Positions 33,927 through 42,884 of a DNA stretch of 64,000 nucleotides are shown piece by piece; position 1 is the first letter of the stretch, and each line of letters begins with the position of its first letter. The stretch is taken from positions 1 through 64,000 of the forward strand of contig DASZOZ010000017.1 in NCBI GenBank assembly GCA_035550515.1, written 5' to 3'. A program made the translations under genes and the position numbers. The notes below the pieces were generated by a model. That model was not told where the DNA came from, searched no databases, and saw only the letters and a list, made by a program, of their open reading frames with translations. The stretch comes from DATARH01 sp035550515. GTDB lineage: Bacteria > Pseudomonadota > Alphaproteobacteria > ATCC43930 > CGMCC-115725.

Positions 33927-34811
33927 ATGGCGATTGCGGTCCGCCAGATCCATCCGGTTTTTGTCGGCGAGGTCAGCGGGGTCGACCTGCGGCGGGCGCT
34001 GGCGCCGGATGAAGTCGCGGCGATCGAGGAGGGAATGGACCGCTATGCGGTGCTGGTCTTTCACGACCAGAACATCACGGACGAGCAGCAGATCGCCTTC
34101 AGCCGCAATTTCGGCGAGATCGAGAACTCGGCCGGCGGCAACGTGACGCGGCCGAACCAGAAACGCCTCAGCCACCTGATGAACGACGTCTCGAACCTCG
34201 GCGAGGATCATCGGCCGCTGGAGCGCGACGACCGCCGGCGGCTATTCAACCTCGGCAACCAGCTCTGGCACTCGGACAGCTCGTTCCGGGCGATCCCGGC
34301 GAAATATTCGATCCTTTCGGGGCGCATCGTCGTCGACAAAGGCGGCAACACCGAGTTTGCCGACATGCGCGCCGCCTACGACGCGCTCGACGCCGAGACC
34401 AAGGCGCTGTGCGAGACGCTGGTCTGCGAGCATTCGTTGATGCATTCGCGCGGCGCGCTCGGCTTTCCCGATTTTTCCGAGGAAGAGAAGGCGATGTTCC
34501 GCCCGGTGCGCCAGGCGCTGGTGCGGACCCATCCCAAGACCGGGCGCAAGTCGCTCTATCTTGCCTCGCATGCCGGCGCGATCGTCGGCTGGCCGGTGCC
34601 CGAAGCGCGGGCCTTTCTGCGCGACCTCAACGAGGAGGCGACCCGGCCGGAGAATGTTTACGTCCACCAATGGCGGCCGTTCGACCTGGTGATGTGGGAC
34701 AACCGCCAGACCATGCATCGGGTGCGCCGCTTCGATGAAACCAAGGTGCGCGACATGCGCCGGACCACGGTGGCCGGGGACGCGCCGACCGCGGAGCAGA
34801 TCGCGGCCTGA
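33927..34811 (+). CDS. TauD/TfdA-family Fe(II)/2-oxoglutarate dioxygenase
   Basis: A 294-residue oxygenase. The metal motif is visible as WHSDSSF (His115, Asp117) with the distal His in DNRQTMHRVRRFDE, and the 2-oxoglutarate-binding Arg in VRDMRRTTVAG. Members hydroxylate substrates such as taurine, alkylsulfonates or phenoxyacetates; the target here is unknown. I chose ATG 33927 because family proteins begin IxVRQIHPVFVGEVSGVDL; ATG 33876 would add 17 residues. TauABC transporter genes are absent. Confidence 0.85.
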   Translation: MAIAVRQIHPVFVGEVSGVDLRRALAPDEVAAIEEGMDRYAVLVFHDQNITDEQQIAFSRNFGEIENSAGGNVTRPNQKRLSHLMNDVSNLGEDHRPLERDDRRRLFNLGNQLWHSDSSFRAIPAKYSILSGRIVVDKGGNTEFADMRAAYDALDAETKALCETLVCEHSLMHSRGALGFPDFSEEEKAMFRPVRQALVRTHPKTGRKSLYLASHAGAIVGWPVPEARAFLRDLNEEATRPENVYVHQWRPFDLVMWDNRQTMHRVRRFDETKVRDMRRTTVAGDAPTAEQIAA

Positions 34812-34871
34812 GAGAAAAGTGCCGGCTTCCCCGCCGACGACAGGGAAGCAGGCCCATCGGGGTAGAAGATT

Positions 34872-36434
34872 TTGCGCGGGGAAACGCCGGCCGCGGTGCC
34901 CAATCGGGGCTGGATCACCGCCTCGATCATGTTGGCAAACATCATGCAGGGCGTCGACAACACGATCGCCAACGTCGCCCTGCCGCATATCCAGGGGAGC
35001 CTGTCGGCGTCACAGGACCAGATCGCGTGGGTACTGACCTCGTATATCGTCGCCGCGGCGATCACCATGCCGCTGACCGGCTGGATGGCCGGCCGGATCG
35101 GCATCAAATACGTGTTCCTGTTCTCCGTCGCGGGGTTCACGTTCGCCTCGGCGCTGTGCGGCGCGGCGACGAGCCTCGAGCAGCTCGTGCTGTACCGCGC
35201 GCTCCAGGGCGTGTGCGGCGCCGGCCTGATCCCCCTGTCGCAGGCCACGCTGCTGTCGATCAACCCGCCGGAGCGCCACGGCCAGGCCATGGCGGTGTAC
35301 GGCATCGGCACCATCATGGGGCCGATCAGCGGCCCGCTGCTCGGCGGCTACCTGACCGAAAACTTCAGCTGGCGCTGGATTTTCTACGTCAACCTGCCGG
35401 TCGGGCTGCTCTGCGTGATCGGCATCCTGACCTTCATCCGGCACAACCGGAACGCCCACCGCGAAACCTTCGACATCTTCGGCTTCCTGACCCTCAGCAT
35501 CGCCGTCGGTGCGATGCAGCTGATGCTCGACCGCGGCGAGTTGAAGGACTGGTTCCGCTCGACCGAAATCTGGGTCGAGGCGACGGTCGCGGCGCTGAGC
35601 TTCTATCTGTTCGCGGTGCACACGGCGACCAGCATCGGCAGCTCGTTTATCAACCGGGCGCTGCTGAAGAACATCAACTTCCTCGCCGGCACGGTGCTGA
35701 TGTTCTCGATCGGCGGGATCATGACCGGAACCATCGCGCTGCTGCCGACGATGCTGCAGCAGTTGATGAACTATCCGGTCTTCACCACCGGGCTGGTCGT
35801 GTCGCCGCGCGCCTTCGGCTCGATGCTGGCGATGTTTTTCGTGGCCCGGGTGATCAACCGGATCGACAACCGCCTGATCATACTTTTCGGCCTGGTGCTG
35901 ACCGCCTTTGCGATGTGGCAGATGACACAGTTCTCGCTCGACATGAACGAGACGCCGATCGTGGTCTCGGGGTTGATCCAGGGGTTCGGGCTCGGCTGCA
36001 CCTTTGTGCCGCTCAACATCACCGCCTTGTCCACCTTGCCGCGCAACATCCTGACCCAGGGCACGGCGATCCGCAGCCTGATGCGCAATCTCGGCGGCAG
36101 CGTCGGGATCAGCATCCTGGTGGCGATGCTCGCCGAAAACACCCAGACCATCCATTCCCGCCTGGTCGAGGGGTTGCGGCCGGACAACCCGCTGGTTCAT
36201 TCGCCGCTGTTCGCCGCACCGTACAGCCTCAGCGCGGTCAACGGCGTCGCCGCGCTCAACGCGGCGGTGACGCGCCAGGCGGCGATGGTGGCGTATATCG
36301 ACGATTTCAAGCTGTTGATGCTGGTGTGCCTCGTTTCCATTCCGTTCCTGCTGCTGCTGCGGGACGCAACGCCGACCAGGACCGCCGCACCGGCGCCCGC
36401 GCCGGCCTCGGCCACGGCGGCGGCCGATGACTGA
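34872..36434 (+). CDS. DHA2-family MFS efflux transporter (first of a tandem pair)
   Basis: A 520-residue 14-helix drug:proton antiporter of the EmrB type. Motif D1-like NTIANVALPHIQGSL, WVLTSYIVAAAITMPLTGWMAGRIG (motif A region) and LYRALQGVCGAGLIPLSQA (motif B) are clear. The start is a TTG at 34872; the first ATG downstream lies inside helix 1, so TTG is the better choice. It is followed 9 bp later by a close paralogue. No membrane-fusion (EmrA/HlyD) gene is nearby, which is usual for EmrB partners. It might be cotranscribed with the upstream dioxygenase gene (60-bp gap). Confidence 0.88.
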   Translation: MRGETPAAVPNRGWITASIMLANIMQGVDNTIANVALPHIQGSLSASQDQIAWVLTSYIVAAAITMPLTGWMAGRIGIKYVFLFSVAGFTFASALCGAATSLEQLVLYRALQGVCGAGLIPLSQATLLSINPPERHGQAMAVYGIGTIMGPISGPLLGGYLTENFSWRWIFYVNLPVGLLCVIGILTFIRHNRNAHRETFDIFGFLTLSIAVGAMQLMLDRGELKDWFRSTEIWVEATVAALSFYLFAVHTATSIGSSFINRALLKNINFLAGTVLMFSIGGIMTGTIALLPTMLQQLMNYPVFTTGLVVSPRAFGSMLAMFFVARVINRIDNRLIILFGLVLTAFAMWQMTQFSLDMNETPIVVSGLIQGFGLGCTFVPLNITALSTLPRNILTQGTAIRSLMRNLGGSVGISILVAMLAENTQTIHSRLVEGLRPDNPLVHSPLFAAPYSLSAVNGVAALNAAVTRQAAMVAYIDDFKLLMLVCLVSIPFLLLLRDATPTRTAAPAPAPASATAAADD

Positions 36435-36443
36435 GCCAGCGCG

Positions 36444-38015
36444 ATGATCGGCGAACGATCCGCGGCGCCCGCCGCGCCGCCGATCAATCGCGGCATGATC
36501 ACCGCGACGGTCATCTGCGCCTGCGTGCTGCAAGGCATCGACACGACGATCGCCAATGTCGCGCTGCCGCACATCCAGGGCAGCATGTCGGCGGCGCAGG
36601 ATCAGATCTCCTGGGTGCTGACGTCGTACATCGTCGCCTCGGCGATCATGATGCCGTTGACCGGCTGGCTCGCCGGGCGGTTCGGCATCAAGCTGATCTT
36701 TATCGCCTCGGTGATCGGCTTCACGATCACCTCCGGCCTGTGCGGCGCGGCGGAAACCCTGCCGCAGCTCGTCATCTACCGGGTCTTGCAGGGGGTTTTC
36801 GGCGCCGGCCTGGTGCCGCTCGGCCAGGCGACGCTGCTGACCATCTACCCGCAGGAGAAGCACGGCCAGGCGATGGCCATCTTCAGCACCGGCGCGATGA
36901 TGGGGCCGATCCTCGGGCCGACGATGGGCGGGTGGATCACCGACAACATCAATTGGCGCTGGTGTTTCTACATCAACCTGCCGATCGGCACGCTGTGCGC
37001 GCTCGGCATTCTCCTCTTTATCCGCCAGAGCCGCACGGTGCGCCGCACCGAGTTCGACGCGCTCGGCTTCGGCATGATGAGCGTGGCGATCGGCGCGCTG
37101 CAACTGATGCTCGACCGCGGGCAGATCAAGGACTGGTTCCACTCGACGGAGATTTGGATCGAGGCGACGATCGCCGGGCTCGCCTTCTACCTCCTCGTCG
37201 TCCACACCGCGACGGCGGGCGAGAAATCCTTTGTCAGCCGCGAGCTGCTGAAGAGCCCCAATTTTATCGCCGGCAGCTTGCTGATGCTCGCGGTCGGCTG
37301 GATCCTCAGCGGCACCTTGGCGCTGATGCCGTCGATGATGCAGGACCTGATGAATTATCCGGTCTTCACCAGCGGCTGGATGATGGCGCCGCGCGGCTTC
37401 GGCACGATGCTGGCGATGATCTTTGTCGGCCGTACGATCAACAAGATCGACGGGCGGCTGTTCATCGTGGTCGGGTTTGCCCTCACGGCCGCATCCCTAT
37501 GGCAGATGACCGGGTATTCGCTCGGCATGGGCTCCTGGCCGATCATCTCGGCGAGCTTTACTCAGGGCTTCACCCTCGGCCTGACTTTTGTCCCGCTCAA
37601 CATCCTGGCGCTGTCCGACCTGCCGCGGCACATCCTGACGCAGGGCACCGCGCTGCGCAGCCTGATGCGGATGATCGGCGGCAGCGTCGGCATCAGCATC
37701 CTCGAAGCAAAGCTGACCCAGAACACCCAGATCGTGCATTCGCGGCTTGCCGAAGGGCTGCGGCCCGACAACCCGCTGATGCAAGGGCACATGCTGCCGC
37801 CGCATTTCAGCCTGACCGCGCCGTCCGGCGTGGCCGCGCTCAACGCCGAAGTCACCCGGCAGGCGGCGATGGTCGCCTATATCGACGACTTCAAGATGAT
37901 GATGCTCGTCATCCTGTGCGCGCTGCCGCTGGTCCTGTTGATCCGCACGGGACCCAAGGCGCCGGTCGCGCCGGCGCCGGCGCGGGCCACCCCTGCCGCC
38001 GCTGGCGAAGACTGA
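36444..38015 (+). CDS. DHA2-family MFS efflux transporter (second of a tandem pair)
   Basis: A 523-residue paralogue of the preceding gene, colinear along its whole length: DTTIANVALPHIQGSMSAAQ, ISWVLTSYIVASAIMMPLTG, IYRVLQGVFGAGLVPLGQAT, and a matching middle region (MLDRGQIKDWFHSTEIWIEA against MLDRGELKDWFRSTEIWVEA). The two seem to have arisen by tandem duplication and then drifted apart at the termini. They might work as a heteromeric pair or have split substrates; neither is shown by the sequence. Confidence 0.88.
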   Translation: MIGERSAAPAAPPINRGMITATVICACVLQGIDTTIANVALPHIQGSMSAAQDQISWVLTSYIVASAIMMPLTGWLAGRFGIKLIFIASVIGFTITSGLCGAAETLPQLVIYRVLQGVFGAGLVPLGQATLLTIYPQEKHGQAMAIFSTGAMMGPILGPTMGGWITDNINWRWCFYINLPIGTLCALGILLFIRQSRTVRRTEFDALGFGMMSVAIGALQLMLDRGQIKDWFHSTEIWIEATIAGLAFYLLVVHTATAGEKSFVSRELLKSPNFIAGSLLMLAVGWILSGTLALMPSMMQDLMNYPVFTSGWMMAPRGFGTMLAMIFVGRTINKIDGRLFIVVGFALTAASLWQMTGYSLGMGSWPIISASFTQGFTLGLTFVPLNILALSDLPRHILTQGTALRSLMRMIGGSVGISILEAKLTQNTQIVHSRLAEGLRPDNPLMQGHMLPPHFSLTAPSGVAALNAEVTRQAAMVAYIDDFKMMMLVILCALPLVLLIRTGPKAPVAPAPARATPAAAGED

Positions 38016-38092
38016 CCGTCAGCGAACCGTTGCCCGGTATCGTCCGTTGTGAGACAAGGGCGGGGGGTAGGTGGGGTTCGCGGGTTGTCGCG

Positions 38093-39076
38093 ATGAGGCC
38101 GTTCCGGCTTAGTCGGCGTGCATTGTTTGCCGCGCCGTTGGTGATGGCGGCACAGCGCCCAATGCGGGCGCTGGCGGCCGATGCGGGTTTCGCCGGCTTT
38201 ATCGCCGGGGTCCGGCGCGACGCGCTGGCGCAAGGCGTCCGCGCCGCCACCGTCGAAGCGGCGCTGCGCCGTGCGGAATTCCTGCCCCATGTCATCGAGC
38301 TCGACCAGAAGCAGCCCGAGCGCACGATGACCCTGGGCGGCTTTCTGCAAAAGGTCGTCACCCAGCAAAAGATCGACGACGGCCGCGCCGCGCTGTCGGA
38401 GAACTGGCCTCTGCTGACGAGGGTCCAGCAGCGCTTCCGCGTGCAGCCGCGTTTTGTCGTCGCGCTGTGGGGCGTCGAGAGCGATTTCGGCCGGGTCATG
38501 GGCAATTACGCGGTCGTCTCCGCGCTCGCGACACTGGCCTTCGAGGGGCGCCGCGCCGCCTATTTCCGCCCGGAGCTGATCTCGGCGCTGCGCATCATCG
38601 ACCAGGGGAACATCAGCGCCGAGGCGATGCTCGGCTCCTGGGCCGGCGCCATGGGGCAGTGCCAGTTCATGCCGTCGACCTTTCTCAATTACGCCGTCGA
38701 TTTCGACGGCGACGGCCGGCGTGACATCTGGAGCGACCGCGCCGACGTGCTCGGCTCGATCGCCAACTACATCGGCCGGCTCGGCTGGCGCGGCGACCAG
38801 GGCTGGGGCCGCTCGGTCGTGGTGCCGGCGAATTTCGATACGAAGATGACCGGCCTCGACATCCGCCGGCCGACCGCGGATTGGAGCCGCATGGGGGTGC
38901 GCGCCGCCGATTCCTCGCCGCTGCCCGGGGTCGATGCGTCGCTGGTCATGCCGGACGGCAACGGGGGTCCCGCGCTGCTGGTCTACGACAATTTCCGCAC
39001 CATCATGAAGTGGAACAAATCGACGTATTTCGCCGCCGCTGTCGGCATGCTCGCCGACAGCTTCGGCGCGGGGTAG
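38093..39076 (+). CDS. mltB: Lytic murein transglycosylase, MltB type
   Basis: A 327-residue peptidoglycan-cleaving enzyme. The catalytic Glu is in FVVALWGVESDFGRVMGNY, and the SWAGAMGQCQFMPSTFLNYA signature and the SIANYIGRLGWRGDQGWG segment follow. The N terminus MRPFRLSRRALFAAPLVMAA has twin arginines in SRRALF, so export may be by the Tat path, and there is no lipobox, so it is the soluble (periplasmic) form. ATG 38093 was chosen by signal peptide position. RlpA follows 46 bp downstream. Confidence 0.9.
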   Translation: MRPFRLSRRALFAAPLVMAAQRPMRALAADAGFAGFIAGVRRDALAQGVRAATVEAALRRAEFLPHVIELDQKQPERTMTLGGFLQKVVTQQKIDDGRAALSENWPLLTRVQQRFRVQPRFVVALWGVESDFGRVMGNYAVVSALATLAFEGRRAAYFRPELISALRIIDQGNISAEAMLGSWAGAMGQCQFMPSTFLNYAVDFDGDGRRDIWSDRADVLGSIANYIGRLGWRGDQGWGRSVVVPANFDTKMTGLDIRRPTADWSRMGVRAADSSPLPGVDASLVMPDGNGGPALLVYDNFRTIMKWNKSTYFAAAVGMLADSFGAG

Positions 39077-39122
39077 GGGGCCGCCCGCTGGGGAGCGGGC
39101 ATTCGACCGTGCTGGGGGGCAC

Positions 39123-39824
39123 ATGGGGGAAGGAATTCGGCGGGCCGGGCTGCTCGCCGCACTCGGATTCGCGCTGGGGTTCGTGCTGAGCGGCTGCGTA
39201 TCGATCCCGTTTGTCGGCGGCGGGCATCAAGCGCTGAACCCGCATCCGACCTACAAGGTGGGCGCGCCCTACACGGTGAAGGGCGTCACCTATTACCCGC
39301 ATGTCGATTACGATTACGACCAGACGGGGCTGGCCTCATGGTACGGCCAGGCGTTCCAGGGCCAGTACACCGCCAACGGCGAGATCTTCGACCTCAACCA
39401 GCTTACCGCGGCGCACACGACGCTGCCGCTGCCCACCATCGTCGAGGTGGTCAACCTGCAGAACAACCGCGCCTTGCGCATCCGCGTCAACGATCGCGGC
39501 CCGTTCGTGCGCGGGCGGATCATCGACCTGTCGCGCCGCGCGGCCCAGCTGCTCGGGTTCGAGTCGACCGGCACGGCGCTGGTCCGCGTCCGCGTGCTCA
39601 AGGAGGACAGCATCCGCGCCGCCGCCCTGGCCCAGCACGGCCGCATCAGCGAGGACGACAACCCGGTCGCGCAGATCGCGGCGTCGCCGGAGCCGCGCTT
39701 CCTGGTCGAATCGTCGCGGTATCATACCGAGGCCGGGCCTGTCGCGACGGAAGCGGAGGCACGGCGTTTGTTGACCCGGATGATCGCTAGCGGCTACCGC
39801 GACGCGCGGATCGTTTTCGATTAG
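39123..39824 (+). CDS. rlpA: RlpA-like septal ring lytic transglycosylase lipoprotein
   Basis: A 233-residue lipoprotein (signal ends in FVLSGC, Cys26 lipidated). The double-psi beta-barrel is evident: GLASWYGQAFQGQYTANGE, LTAAHTTLPLPTIVEVVN, and the catalytic RIRVNDRGPFVRGRIIDLS. The C-terminal ~50 residues (FLVESSRYHTEAGPVATEAE) look like a short or truncated SPOR-like tail rather than a full septal-binding domain. Neighbours mltB and dacC are also cell wall enzymes. Confidence 0.9.
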   Translation: MGEGIRRAGLLAALGFALGFVLSGCVSIPFVGGGHQALNPHPTYKVGAPYTVKGVTYYPHVDYDYDQTGLASWYGQAFQGQYTANGEIFDLNQLTAAHTTLPLPTIVEVVNLQNNRALRIRVNDRGPFVRGRIIDLSRRAAQLLGFESTGTALVRVRVLKEDSIRAAALAQHGRISEDDNPVAQIAASPEPRFLVESSRYHTEAGPVATEAEARRLLTRMIASGYRDARIVFD

Positions 39825-39890
39825 ATTGGACCCATCCCGTCAATCTCGCCGGGTGGCCTCGGCGACCGGTCACGGGGTTCGGAGGCATCG

Positions 39891-41132
39891 ATGCAAGCTC
39901 GTTGGCGGCATAGGATCGCGGCACTTGCCGCGGCGGCGCTGCTGCTCTCCGGATCGGCCGCCGCGGTCGACCTTGCCGCGCAGACCAGGCCGTCCAATGC
40001 CCCGCGAGGCGGCTTGCCGGCAAAGAAGGGGCCGGCGCCGACCGTCCCGCCGCCGCCCAGCACCGGGATCGACACGCTGGCGCGGCACGCGATCATCGTC
40101 GAAGCCGATACCAACACGGTCCTGTTCGAGAAGGCCGCCGAGGAGCGCATGCCGCCGGCCTCGATGAGCAAGATCATGACCGCCTATGTCGTCTTCAGCA
40201 TGCTGAAGGAAGGGCGGGTCAGCCTCGGCGACGAGCTGCCGGTCAGCGAGCACGCCTGGCGGATGGGCGGCTCCAAGATGTTTGTCGGCATCGGCGGGCG
40301 CATCAAGGTCGAAGACCTCATCAAGGGCATGCTGATCCAGTCGGGCAACGACGCTTGCGTCGTGCTGGCCGAGGGGCTGGCCGGCAGCGAGGCGGCCTTT
40401 GTCGAGAAGATGAACCAGAAGGCCCAGGACCTCGGCCTCAAGGACAGCCACTTCGCCAACACGACGGGACTGCCCGATCCCAACGAGTGGATGACGGCGC
40501 GCGACCTGGTCAACCTGTCGCTGCGAATCATCAGGGACTTCCCCGAGTACTATCACTACTTTTCGGAAAAGGACTTCAACTTCAATAATATCGACCAAGG
40601 CAACCGGAACCCGCTGCTATACAAGAACATCGGTGCGGACGGGCTCAAGACCGGCCACACCGAGGAGGCCGGTTACAGCCTCGATGCCTCGGTCGTCCGC
40701 GGCGACCGGCGGATCATCGTGGTGGTGTCGGGTCTGCCGACGATGAAGGACCGCGCCGCCGAGAGCGAGCGGCTGATCGAGTGGGCGTTCCGCGAGTTCA
40801 ACAACTACAAGCTGTTCAGCGCCGGCGACAAGGTCGACGACGCCGAGGTCTGGCTCGGCGCCGAGCCCAAGGTCGGCTTGGTGGTCGCCAACGACCTCAC
40901 CGTGACGCTGCCGCGCCGGGTTCGCCGCGACATGAAAGTCTCGATCAGCTACGACAAGCCGGTGCCGGCGCCGGTCAAGAAGGGCGACCAGATCGGCAAG
41001 GTCATCGTCACCGCGCCGGATATCGGCAAGATCGAGCGGCCGCTCCTCGCCGCGGCAAACGTTGCGCCGATCGGCACGATCGGCCGCATGGCCACGCTCG
41101 CCGGCTATCTGATCTGGGGTAACCGCCACTGA
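39891..41132 (+). CDS. dacC: D-alanyl-D-alanine carboxypeptidase (PBP5/6 type)
   Basis: A 413-residue penicillin-binding protein that trims the terminal D-Ala of peptidoglycan pentapeptides. Signal peptide at the N terminus; active-site SMSK (Ser91, Lys94), SGN (151-153) and GLKTGHTEEAGYSL (KTG box). The C-terminal beta domain ends in an amphipathic stretch (IGRMATLAGYLIWGNRH) that may bind the membrane. Its TGA overlaps the proposed CTG start of tmk, so the pair is coupled. Confidence 0.94.
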   Translation: MQARWRHRIAALAAAALLLSGSAAAVDLAAQTRPSNAPRGGLPAKKGPAPTVPPPPSTGIDTLARHAIIVEADTNTVLFEKAAEERMPPASMSKIMTAYVVFSMLKEGRVSLGDELPVSEHAWRMGGSKMFVGIGGRIKVEDLIKGMLIQSGNDACVVLAEGLAGSEAAFVEKMNQKAQDLGLKDSHFANTTGLPDPNEWMTARDLVNLSLRIIRDFPEYYHYFSEKDFNFNNIDQGNRNPLLYKNIGADGLKTGHTEEAGYSLDASVVRGDRRIIVVVSGLPTMKDRAAESERLIEWAFREFNNYKLFSAGDKVDDAEVWLGAEPKVGLVVANDLTVTLPRRVRRDMKVSISYDKPVPAPVKKGDQIGKVIVTAPDIGKIERPLLAAANVAPIGTIGRMATLAGYLIWGNRH

Positions 41133-41770
41133 CGCCGCGCGGCCGATTCATCACCGTCGAGGGCGGGGAGGGGGCAGGGAAGTCGACCCAGGTCGCCCGC
41201 CTTGTCGCGGCCCTCGGCCGCGCCGGCATCGCGGCCGAGGCGACCCGCGAGCCCGGCGGGTCGCCGGGCGCGGAAGCGATCCGCGCGCTGCTGCTGCAAG
41301 GTGACGACGCACGCTGGGACGCGGTGAGCGAGACCCTGTTGTTCGTCGCCGCGCGACACGATCACGTCGCGCGCACGATCCGGCCGGCGCTGGCGGCAGG
41401 AAGGTGGGTCGTCTGCGACCGCTTCACCGATTCGACGGTGGCCTATCAAGGCTATGGGCGCGGCCTGCCGCTGGCCGCGCTCGAAGACCTGCGGCGCTTC
41501 GGACTCGGCGATTTCCGCCCCGACCTGACGCTGATCCTCGACCTTCCGGTCGCCGAAGGCTTGGCGCGCGCCGCGCGCCGCGGCGCTGCCGCCGACCGTT
41601 TCGAGCGCCTCGACCCTGCATTCCACCACCGGCTGCGCGACGGCTTTCTCGCCATCGCCGCGGCGGAACCCGACCGTTGCGCGGTGATCGACGCCTCGGG
41701 CGACATCGATGCGGTGCACCGGGCCATCGCCGGCACGGTCGCGCATCGTCTCAAGGTGAGCCTGGTATGA
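41129..41770 (+). CDS. tmk: Thymidylate kinase, apparent CTG start
   Basis: A 213-residue dTMP kinase. The P-loop FITVEGGEGAGKSTQ, the DRFTDSTVAYQGYGRGL substrate segment and the lid-region arginines (ARAARRGAAADRFERL) are present. No ATG, GTG or TTG exists in frame between the in-frame stop at 41120-41122 and the P-loop; the next is GTG 41324, which would delete it. The codon at the position of the usual start is CTG 41129 (CTG ACG CCG CGC GGC), overlapping the dacC stop as CTGA, with GGGG 9-12 bases upstream. ATC 41150 is the only other candidate. Confidence 0.85.
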   Translation: MTPRGRFITVEGGEGAGKSTQVARLVAALGRAGIAAEATREPGGSPGAEAIRALLLQGDDARWDAVSETLLFVAARHDHVARTIRPALAAGRWVVCDRFTDSTVAYQGYGRGLPLAALEDLRRFGLGDFRPDLTLILDLPVAEGLARAARRGAAADRFERLDPAFHHRLRDGFLAIAAAEPDRCAVIDASGDIDAVHRAIAGTVAHRLKVSLV

Positions 41771-42810
41771 GCGGCGAACCGCTTGCGCCGCCGCCGCGCG
41801 CCAACCCGGACCTCGTCGGCCACGAAGCGGCCGAGGCGTCGCTGCGCCAGTTGGTCGACAGCGGCCGACTGCCGCATGCCTTGCTGCTGACCGGGCCGCG
41901 CGGTATCGGCAAGGCAACACTGGCGTTCCGGCTGGCGCGGTTCGTGCTGAGCGGAGCGGGCGAGGGGGCGGCGCACGACATGTTCGGCGCCCCGGCCGGA
42001 CCGGGGCTCGCCGTGTCCCCCGACAGCGGCACGTTCCGCCGCGTCGCCGCCGGCGGGCACGCCGATCTGCTGACGATCGAGCGCGCCGTCGATCCGCGGC
42101 GCCGCCGCCTGCGCAGCGAAATCGTCGTCGGCGACATCCGCGAGATCGGCGCCTTCCTGCATCTGACGGCAGCCGAAGGCGGCTGGCGCGTCGTCATCGT
42201 CGACGGCGCCGACGCGATGAACCGCAACGCGGCGAACGCGCTGCTCAAAATCCTCGAAGAGCCGCCGCGGCACGCTTTGCTGCTGCTCGTCGCCCACAGC
42301 GTCGGCAAACTCCTGCCGACCATTCGCTCGCGCTGCCGGCAGGTCAAGCTGTCGCCGCCGCCGCCCGCGACGCTACGCGAGCTGCTCGACCGCTATTGCC
42401 CCGATCTGGACGCCGCCGCGGCCGACGCGATTGCCGATCTCGCCGACGGGAGCATCGGCCGCGCCCTCGAGCTCGCCGCTTCCGGCGGCATCGAGCTTTA
42501 CCGCAACATGCAGGCGATGCTGAACCGCCGGCGGCTCGACCCGCTGGTATTGCACGGCTTCGCCGACAAGCTGTCCCGCGCCGACGCCGAGGAGGCCTAC
42601 CGTGCGGTCGAGGAACTGCTGCGCCAGCATCTTGCGCGGCGGGCGCTGGACGCGGCGCAGGCCGGGCGAGGCGGCGAGGCCGCGCGCTGGGCGAGCGTGC
42701 GCGACGCGATCGGTGAGGAATTCGCCCGCACCGACGGCCTCAATCTCGACCGCAAACAGACCATTCTCAATGCATTCTTTGCGATCGAGCAAGCCGCCGC
42801 ACCGAGGTGA
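41767..42810 (+). CDS. holB: DNA polymerase III delta-prime subunit
   Basis: A 347-residue clamp-loader subunit. Walker A-like LLLTGPRGIGKATLAFRLAR, the VVIVDGADAMNRNAANALLKILEEPP signature (Walker B region and the LLKxLEEPP motif) and the TIRSRCRQVKL sensor 1 segment are present. Overlaps tmk by ATGA. In many alphaproteobacteria this block continues with metG and tatD; here metG is absent and other genes intervene. Confidence 0.93.
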   Translation: MSGEPLAPPPRANPDLVGHEAAEASLRQLVDSGRLPHALLLTGPRGIGKATLAFRLARFVLSGAGEGAAHDMFGAPAGPGLAVSPDSGTFRRVAAGGHADLLTIERAVDPRRRRLRSEIVVGDIREIGAFLHLTAAEGGWRVVIVDGADAMNRNAANALLKILEEPPRHALLLLVAHSVGKLLPTIRSRCRQVKLSPPPPATLRELLDRYCPDLDAAAADAIADLADGSIGRALELAASGGIELYRNMQAMLNRRRLDPLVLHGFADKLSRADAEEAYRAVEELLRQHLARRALDAAQAGRGGEAARWASVRDAIGEEFARTDGLNLDRKQTILNAFFAIEQAAAPR

Positions 42811-42884
42811 GGCGGGGACGAGCCGGGGCGCAAAACGCGGCGCGGGGTGTTATCCTTGCGGGAGAAACGACTGCGGAGCGAGCA

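Noticed and set aside
35010..37205. 731-codon open frame on the minus strand
   Set aside because: Antisense to the two MFS transporters; its internal repetition only reflects the duplication of those genes.
34872..38015. Tandem transporters plus dioxygenase as a biosynthetic gene cluster
   Set aside because: No assembly-line, tailoring or regulatory genes around; two efflux genes and one oxygenase are not enough.
41165..41179. G-rich run as a G-quadruplex regulating tmk
   Set aside because: The bases encode the conserved P-loop (EGGEGAGKS); G-richness follows from glycine codons.
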